Shown: positions 1 to 5,073 of the stretch, one piece after another
How positions within the stretch are numbered: the first letter of the stretch is position 1
How the letters are laid out: the number at the start of each line of letters is the position of its first letter
Source of the DNA: an uncultured Ignavibacteria bacterium
Lineage (GTDB): Bacteria; Bacteroidota; Ignavibacteria; Ignavibacteriales; Melioribacteraceae
NCBI GenBank assembly: GCA_937930275.1
Contig: CALGLM010000033.1
Location: 1-7,524, forward strand
Direction: 5' to 3'
Length of the DNA: 7,524 nt
Position numbers and translations under genes: made by a program
The notes under the pieces: generated by a model
Database searches by the model: none
The model's input: the letters and a program-made list of their open reading frames with translations, nothing else
What the model was told of the DNA's origin: nothing

Positions 1-156
1 GATCTTCATTTTAACTTTTTCCCAGTTATTTGAACCATCCACGGTTACTTGTATTTCACCGGCAAAGAAGCTTACTTTACCAACAACAGTCTGACCGTTT
101 AATATTGCAAGCCCCGAACATAATATAATAAAAATGAATAAAAGTTTTACTTTCAT
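1..156 (-). CDS. FecR-domain-like secreted protein, N-terminal 52 residues (runs off the left edge)
   Basis: This is a partial gene too short to stand out as an ORF. It starts at ATG 156-154 and stays open to base 1. The start is set by a strong GGAGGA at 161-166 and by the upstream gene's stop codon 11 bases away. Residues 1-21 form a Sec signal peptide: basic MKVK, a hydrophobic stretch LLFIFIILCSGLAIL, then a likely signal peptidase I site at NG|Q. The mature part begins TVVGKVSFFAGEIQV and continues to a Trp near residue 45 (NNWEKVK). This 'G-x-V-x-x-x-x-G-x-(I/V)-x-V ... W' pattern is how many FecR domains begin, with the expected 'GD-x-I-x-T' part lying beyond the window. FecR domains in classic anti-sigma regulators follow a cytoplasmic and transmembrane part. 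Here the domain follows a cleavable signal directly, so a structural or sensory envelope role is more likely than sigma-factor control. The family call rests on about 30 residues and is tentative. Confidence 0.72.
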   Translation of the reverse strand, partial: MKVKLLFIFIILCSGLAILNGQTVVGKVSFFAGEIQVTVDGSNNWEKVKMKI

Positions 157-160
157 TTCA

Positions 161-166
161 TCCTCC
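161..166 (-). promoter_or_regulatory. Shine-Dalgarno site (GGAGGA) of the FecR-like gene
   Basis: On the minus strand the sequence reads TAA-C-GGAGGA-TGAA-ATG. The purine core lies four bases before ATG 156, within the usual range, and immediately after the stop codon of the preceding gene. It decides the start: the alternative ATG at 161-159 overlaps the site and meets TGA after one further codon. It is the only clear Shine-Dalgarno sequence in the window; the 1542-residue gene upstream has none. Confidence 0.8.
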
Positions 167-167
167 G

Positions 168-3100
168 TTAATTAAATCTTTTTATAATATCCGGATATTG
201 TTTTACTATTTCCGGGTTAAGTTTTTCTGCCTTTGCAAAATATTCTTTAGCTTTTACCTGTTTTCCCATTGCTAAATACAATTTAGCCATGTTTACTAAT
301 AAACCTGTATTATTTTCATCTAATAGTATGGCTCGGGTAAAATAAGATTCGGCTTTATCGTAATTTTTTTGAATATAATAAACATTACCTAAATTTATTA
401 ATGCTGCCATATCTGTTTTCTTTTCAACTAAAACATTTAAAAATTGTACTTCTGCCAGTTGAAATTTACCATTACGTGCATAATATAATCCCAATTTATT
501 TGCAACATGAATATTTTTAGGATATTTCTCTAAAATAGCAAGTAATTCAACTTCTAAATTTTGTGATGTGTTGCTCATAAATTTAGTTAAATCTTCTTTT
601 ACTTTTTCGCCAATTGCCTGATAATTAGGTAAAGTATTTAATCCTATTGAACCTCCCGGATAAATAAGTGGCGGGTAAGTAATAACGGCATTCCTAATTT
701 CTATTAGTTCAAGTCTTTGCGTACTTTTTAACGTTTCGTTATATCTTTTATTGGCTACTTCCCAGCTTTCAATAAACGAGTTTTTCCCAATTACCGTAGT
801 TTCCAATGGCAGCCAAACCGTATTGTTGCGAATTATCAACATATTTTCGTTAATACCGCTCTCCAATAATTTATCGGGTGTTAAACCGGTATCAAAAGCC
901 ATAAAAACATGTCCAGGCACATCCACAACAGCCGTATTAATACCAATTGATTCTAATGACGAACACATTAATGTAACCAGATCGTCACAATCACCGGTTT
1001 TTCTATCAATTGTTTGACTTGCAAATTGAACATAGTCTATTACGTTTGATTCAGAAACGGCTTGATAAGAAGAATTAGGATCTTGAACATATGTAATTCC
1101 GAGTGATCTAAAATATTCCCATACCATAGCCGTTTGTAAAATAGGCTTTGGTATTTTAGGAAATGCTAACGGAATATCGCTAAACTTTGCAATAATACCG
1201 CCGGTAATAAAACTTCTTACATTTTCGTCATTAGCCGAAATAAAGCTTGCAATTCTCTTTTTATCTTCCCAAGAAATTGAATTTAACGAATATACTTTGA
1301 CGGTTGTTTTTTGTGTAAGTCTCTGTTCTTTTTCTTTGTATTTATACGTTATAGCAATGTTAACATTGTAATCTTTCGGACCATCAATCGACTTTTTAAT
1401 TATTGCGTCTTTTAATCTTGCATAAACCAAAACTTCTTTAAAGTCCATCGGAATTATCATCGGTACAACCGTTACCGCAGGTTCGTCTAATAACTCGGGC
1501 GAAGTAATTTCAATTCTAATATCATCAAACGGTTCATTTTTTGTATTAAAGATTGTTAAAGACCCTATCTGATTAGTTTTATAGTAATTAAACAATGAAG
1601 GGAACAAGGAAGTAAACGAGATATTATCTATTTCAATCGGGTCTCGTTTAGCATTATATTTTTCCCTTGTTAGCATAGCTTTATCTAAAAAGTCTTTAAT
1701 TTCTTTATTTTCCGGAAGTAATTTATTTGCATCAACTAAAAGTTTGCACGATTGATCATATTTTTTTAGGTCAAGATAAATTTTACCTAAACGGTATAAT
1801 ACTTCCCAGTTGGAAGCATTTAGTTTGTATGCTTTTTCGTATGCAACTTGAGCATTTGCAATTTTATTTATAATTTCATAATCTTTACCTAATGCTAAAT
1901 AGTATTCTGCCTGTGTACTATCCAAAGATACAGCTTTTTCAAATGCCGTAATTGCATTTTGTTTGTTTCTATTATTAGAATGTGCCAACCCGAGAATATA
2001 AAAATATCGCGGATTTGTTTTATCAACAAGTATTGATTTTTCAATCTGAAGTATTGCATCACTATTCATTCCTTTAGCAATGTAAGCTTCTGCTAAAGCC
2101 GCATTTAGTTCACTTCCCGCATTTCCGGTATTTTGAGCTTGCGTATAAACCATAATGGCTTCATCCATTCTGCCAAGGTTTACTAAAATTTTTCCGGCGG
2201 AAATAAAGTATTGCTCCTTACCGGTTTTAAATGATAGATCACGATATACTTGAAGGGCTTCTTCTTTTTGGTTGTTGCTTAAATAAGCCTCTGCCAAACT
2301 TTGCATAATTTTTTCGTTATCTGCAAATTTAGTTAATGCCTCTTTGCATTGTGCAATAGTACCTACATAATCTTTATTTAAATACTGAAGACGAATTAAA
2401 TTTTGATATACGGCTAAATTATCCGAAAAACGAATTTTAGCATCGTTTAAAACTCTTATACCGTCTGAATAGCGTAAAAGAGTTTTGTATGCATTTGCTA
2501 ATTCAATATAATAAGAACTTTCATCGGGCTTAACTTTAATTAACTCTCCCAACGTGTTAATCATCATATCCCAGTTGGATGAAGAGCTATACTTTTCAAT
2601 TAATTCGCGATAGATTAAGCTTATTTTATTAACAATTCCGATAGGATTAAATTCTTTTAACTCTTGCAATCTTTTAATTGCTTGCTGAGGTTGATAATCC
2701 TTTAAAAATTGTAAATAGCTAATCTCATCATCAACAATGTTGGACATTTTGCTTTGTAATCCGTCTTTAGTTTCAGCAATTACACCGTATTGCATAATAT
2801 TTTCGGTCGGTTTATCAAGCAATAAACTTGTACTTTCAACTTTTGTAAATAATTGAAAGTCCTTTTCGTCCTGTTTTTTTCTATAAATTAAATAACTTGA
2901 AGCACGTTTTGTATCTCCAATCCAAACAAGATCCGCAATTCCTTCGTTAGATATATTTATTTTTGCATCTTTTGGTTCAGCGGGAGGAATAAGCAATCTA
3001 AACTGTTTTTGAACATTTATTTTTGTAGAACTAACAAACAATGAATTATTATTAATGTTAGTTGCAATAATATTTATATTTGGCATCTGTGCTTCATTTT

Positions 3101-4796
3101 CGCCACGTGAAATAAATTCAGATATTTTTTTATAATTATCAAAAACATGAATAACACCGTAATAATCATCATATACAAGCAGCATGTTTTCGTCAATACT
3201 TGCTATTGTACCTATTTCAAAATCAATTGATAAACCGGCAAGTTGTAACGATTCAACTTTGTTTTTTTCACTTTCTAAATAAAAAATCGATTTTTTATCC
3301 TCAAGTAAAATAAATATCGTATTTAATTTACTCATTGCTAATTTTATCGGGCGGTTATTTGTAAGCAGTATTTTATTAACATACATCCCTTGTTCGTTAT
3401 AAACATTTACTCTGCTATTTTTATAATCGCTTACATAAATTTTCCCGTTATTATCGGCAACAATATCATTTGGTGAATTTAATTGTCCTTCGTTACTTCC
3501 AGATTCACCGAATTGCGATAGATTAAATCCGTTTTTCGAATCAATTACAACTACTTTATCGTCATCATTATCAACAATATATACTTTATTATTAAACACC
3601 GTTAACGCAATAGGTTCGGATAAATTTATTCCCTTCTGCTTTTGAGCTTGAGTATTTAGTCTAAAAATTTCTTCACTTCCCTTTTTTGCAAGCAAAGTAT
3701 TATCGTTTAAAATATAATAAAAGACATCGTTATCTATAAATAGGTACTTATAAGGATCAGTCTTTTGTGATTCAACAAATTCCACATCCATTTTTACCAT
3801 CGGAACGGCAGGCTTAAACTGCATCTGTTTAAAGTTAACGTTAAATGATTGAATTGATGAGAATTTTTCGTCAAAAATATATACTTTATCATTGGAATCA
3901 TCTACATACTGATTACAAATTATTGTCGGTTCGCTAAACGTACCTACGCTGCCGCTATTCCCCTTTATACCTATTTTAACTCCTGTAGGAACTCCGGTAC
4001 TATCATACTGGAATACCGAACATAATTCAGTATCTACAATATAATATTGGTTAAATTTATTTATTAAAAAGTCAGTGGGTTCTGATAGGTTTCTTATAAG
4101 AAACTGCGTTTTTATTGTAAAATTAGGATAATAAACTTGAACTAAAAATCCTTGATCCGCTTTAGTTAAAAGATGAATATTTTGATCTAAACCTACTGCA
4201 AAAGCTATACAATTTTTTGCCGATATAGCACCCCTATACAAGCCTTGTTTATTAAATTTTATTACTGTCTTATTCCCTTTATCAAACACATAAAAGTTTC
4301 CGTAAGCATCAAATTCAATTTGAGAAGGATTATCTAAATTACCAAGGTTACTGCCGCTGTTTCCGAATACCGATTGCCTTTCACCGTCTTGATTAACTAT
4401 AATAATCCTTTTTAGACCTCTATCCAAAACGGCAATTTTACCGTTTTTTTGAACACAAATATCAACAGGGGTATCAAACAATTTTGTATTATTATCCGAA
4501 GGTATTTTCTTTACAAAATCACCCGATGAATTAAATATGTTAATATTTTTATTATCTTTGCTTAGTACGTAGTAATTAAAAAAATCATCAACATATACAT
4601 TTGCAACATCCCCTAAATTCGTAACTTTTTGATTTAACAATAAAGTCTTTTCAGGAACGACATTTGCAATTTGTGCCTGCAAACTTACAGTTAACGATAT
4701 CAAAATCAATAAAAAATATGCAAACATGGCAAACCCTGTTTTATTATATAATTTTGGCTTCATAATTAAAAATAACATTAATTTATACAAATTCAT
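168..4796 (-). CDS. Large exported NHL-propeller / FN3 / TPR / transglutaminase-like protein
   Basis: The protein has 1542 residues and no recognised gene name. A signal peptide with hydrophobic core FAYFLLILISLTVS ends near LQA|Q (41/42). Domains in order: two NHL-type propeller regions (about 55-320 and 345-600); an FN3 module (about 605-690, with SSYLIYRK and QYGVIAET strands); about nine TPR units (691-1045); a beta-sandwich (about 1055-1172); a transglutaminase-like domain (about 1175-1345) with C1270, H1296 and probably E1332; and three TPR units (about 1411-1530). There is no T9SS sorting domain, lipobox or internal membrane segment, so a periplasmic or membrane-associated location is inferred. 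Substrate and reaction are unknown; bacterial members of this fold are often proteases or amide-cleaving enzymes. The start is uncertain: M1 has no Shine-Dalgarno, and M12 (4763) would give a more typical signal peptide beginning MKPKLYNK. The gene follows the protease stop by 10 bases and precedes the FecR-like start by 11. Confidence 0.93.
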   Translation of the reverse strand: MNLYKLMLFLIMKPKLYNKTGFAMFAYFLLILISLTVSLQAQIANVVPEKTLLLNQKVTNLGDVANVYVDDFFNYYVLSKDNKNINIFNSSGDFVKKIPSDNNTKLFDTPVDICVQKNGKIAVLDRGLKRIIIVNQDGERQSVFGNSGSNLGNLDNPSQIEFDAYGNFYVFDKGNKTVIKFNKQGLYRGAISAKNCIAFAVGLDQNIHLLTKADQGFLVQVYYPNFTIKTQFLIRNLSEPTDFLINKFNQYYIVDTELCSVFQYDSTGVPTGVKIGIKGNSGSVGTFSEPTIICNQYVDDSNDKVYIFDEKFSSIQSFNVNFKQMQFKPAVPMVKMDVEFVESQKTDPYKYLFIDNDVFYYILNDNTLLAKKGSEEIFRLNTQAQKQKGINLSEPIALTVFNNKVYIVDNDDDKVVVIDSKNGFNLSQFGESGSNEGQLNSPNDIVADNNGKIYVSDYKNSRVNVYNEQGMYVNKILLTNNRPIKLAMSKLNTIFILLEDKKSIFYLESEKNKVESLQLAGLSIDFEIGTIASIDENMLLVYDDYYGVIHVFDNYKKISEFISRGENEAQMPNINIIATNINNNSLFVSSTKINVQKQFRLLIPPAEPKDAKINISNEGIADLVWIGDTKRASSYLIYRKKQDEKDFQLFTKVESTSLLLDKPTENIMQYGVIAETKDGLQSKMSNIVDDEISYLQFLKDYQPQQAIKRLQELKEFNPIGIVNKISLIYRELIEKYSSSSNWDMMINTLGELIKVKPDESSYYIELANAYKTLLRYSDGIRVLNDAKIRFSDNLAVYQNLIRLQYLNKDYVGTIAQCKEALTKFADNEKIMQSLAEAYLSNNQKEEALQVYRDLSFKTGKEQYFISAGKILVNLGRMDEAIMVYTQAQNTGNAGSELNAALAEAYIAKGMNSDAILQIEKSILVDKTNPRYFYILGLAHSNNRNKQNAITAFEKAVSLDSTQAEYYLALGKDYEIINKIANAQVAYEKAYKLNASNWEVLYRLGKIYLDLKKYDQSCKLLVDANKLLPENKEIKDFLDKAMLTREKYNAKRDPIEIDNISFTSLFPSLFNYYKTNQIGSLTIFNTKNEPFDDIRIEITSPELLDEPAVTVVPMIIPMDFKEVLVYARLKDAIIKKSIDGPKDYNVNIAITYKYKEKEQRLTQKTTVKVYSLNSISWEDKKRIASFISANDENVRSFITGGIIAKFSDIPLAFPKIPKPILQTAMVWEYFRSLGITYVQDPNSSYQAVSESNVIDYVQFASQTIDRKTGDCDDLVTLMCSSLESIGINTAVVDVPGHVFMAFDTGLTPDKLLESGINENMLIIRNNTVWLPLETTVIGKNSFIESWEVANKRYNETLKSTQRLELIEIRNAVITYPPLIYPGGSIGLNTLPNYQAIGEKVKEDLTKFMSNTSQNLEVELLAILEKYPKNIHVANKLGLYYARNGKFQLAEVQFLNVLVEKKTDMAALINLGNVYYIQKNYDKAESYFTRAILLDENNTGLLVNMAKLYLAMGKQVKAKEYFAKAEKLNPEIVKQYPDIIKRFN
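207..566 (-). repeat. C-terminal TPR block, three units (residues about 1411-1530)
   Basis: Three TPR units lie after the catalytic domain, beginning near 1430 (HVANKLGLYYARNGKFQLAE), 1464 (AALINLGNVYYIQKNYDKAE) and 1497 (LVNMAKLYLAMGKQVKAKEY). A preceding helix at 1411-1429 may be a capping element. These units match the TPR consensus better than most of the main array. The protein ends 12 residues after the last helix. Confidence 0.88.
762..1274 (-). other. Transglutaminase-like (papain-fold) catalytic domain (residues about 1175-1345)
   Basis: The motif RKTGDCDDLVTLMCSSLES holds the presumed nucleophile C1270 (bases 989-987) at the start of a helix, as in transglutaminase-like enzymes. 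VPGHVFMAFD supplies H1296 (911-909). WLPLETTVIGKNSFIESW contains E1332 (803-801), in the place where the family's 'W-x-x-(D/E)-x-T' acidic residue is found. The three residues are in the expected order and spacing, so the domain looks intact rather than degenerate. Whether it acts as a protease, amidase or transferase cannot be read from the sequence. Confidence 0.82.
1662..2729 (-). repeat. Main TPR array, about nine units (residues about 691-1045)
   Basis: Successive 33-35 residue helix pairs begin near residues 721, 760, 794, 828, 861, 896, 929, 963 and 997. They carry the TPR pattern of a small or aromatic residue at the A-helix centre (for example YYIELANAYKTLLRYSDGI, YFYILGLAHSNNRNKQNAI, AEYYLALGKDYEIINKIA) and an Ala near position 20-27 of each unit. 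TPRs form a superhelical groove that binds protein partners. The array sits before the beta-sandwich and the transglutaminase-like domain. Confidence 0.88.
2997..3764 (-). repeat. Second NHL-type beta-propeller region (residues about 345-600)
   Basis: The best blade is residues 428-470: QFGESGSNEGQLNSPNDIVA followed by GKIYVSDYKNSRVNVYNEQG. It matches the blade at 143-185 of the first propeller closely, in the 'FG-x-SGSN-x-G-x-L-x-x-P' linker and in the 'YV-x-D-x-x-N' turn, which suggests duplication of a propeller or of its blades. Later blades (about 480-600) are more degenerate, and the region ends before the FN3 module that starts near 605. Confidence 0.7.
3837..4634 (-). repeat. First NHL-type beta-propeller region (residues about 55-320)
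   Basis: Repeating blades of about 40-45 residues follow the pattern 'P-x-x-(I/V)-x-(V/F)-(D/N)-x-x-G-x-(I/F)-x-V-x-D-x-x-x-x-x-(I/V)-x-x-(F/V)-(N/D)-x-(Q/D)-G'. The clearest are residues 109-139 (TPVDICVQKNGKIAVLDRG) and 143-185 (VFGNSGSNLGNLDNPSQIEF, then YVFDKGNKTVIKFNKQG). A third GxxGNSGSxGxF linker is at 276-287. NHL propellers usually bind protein, peptide or sugar ligands and have no catalytic role of their own. Exact blade number cannot be fixed by eye. Confidence 0.75.
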
Positions 4797-4806
4797 AAAG
4801 AAAACT

Positions 4807-5073
4807 TTATTTAATTAAATTCATTTTTTTCACTGAGCTAAATTTATCATCTACATTCAATTTAAATAAGTAAATACCGCTGGTTAATCCGTATTTAGAT
4901 GCATCAAAAGTAATTGTATATTTTCCGTAATTTAGTTTATTATTAATGATATCAGTAATTTTTTCACCTAAAACATTATAAACCGACAATGTTACAAATC
5001 CGGATTCTTTTAACGAAAACGAAATATTTGTTGTTGGATTAAACGGATTTGGATAATTTTGCTCAATACCGTA
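4807..5073 (-). other. T9SS type A C-terminal sorting domain of the S8 protease
   Basis: The last 88 residues begin YGIEQNYPNPFNPTTNISFS, continue with the strand pattern SGFVTLSVYNVLGEKI, then GKYTITFDASKYGLTSGIYL, and end KKMNLIK. This is the standard order for type A sorting domains: 'NYPNPFNP' start, 'V-x-(V/L)-x-(V/I)-Y-(N/D)-x-x-G' centre, 'L-x-SGIY-x-(F/L/Y)' and a basic tail. Such domains direct cargo through the outer-membrane T9SS translocon and are usually cleaved off. Its presence predicts T9SS genes elsewhere in the genome. Confidence 0.93.

Noticed and set aside
116..156. Lipobox in the FecR-like signal peptide (Cys13)
   Set aside because: The residue before Cys is Leu, not Gly, Ala or Ser, and the hydrophobic core continues past the Cys. 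A signal peptidase I site near residue 21 fits better.
159..161. ATG at 161 as a start for the FecR-like gene
   Set aside because: It is followed after one codon by TGA and overlaps the Shine-Dalgarno site that serves ATG 156.
751..1017. Plus-strand open frame of 88 codons
   Set aside because: It lies entirely antisense to the transglutaminase-like region of the 1542-residue gene, has no Shine-Dalgarno or recognisable motif, and its composition is what the opposite strand of a coding region gives.
2874..2880. Run of seven T (A on the coding strand) as a possible slippage or frameshift site
   Set aside because: The reading frame and the FN3 module continue unbroken across it, and such runs are expected in AT-rich Lys-coding sequence.
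4797..4806. Terminator or promoter between the protease and the giant gene
   Set aside because: Only 10 bases separate the genes, and no stem-loop or promoter-like pair of boxes can be seen in or just around the gap.
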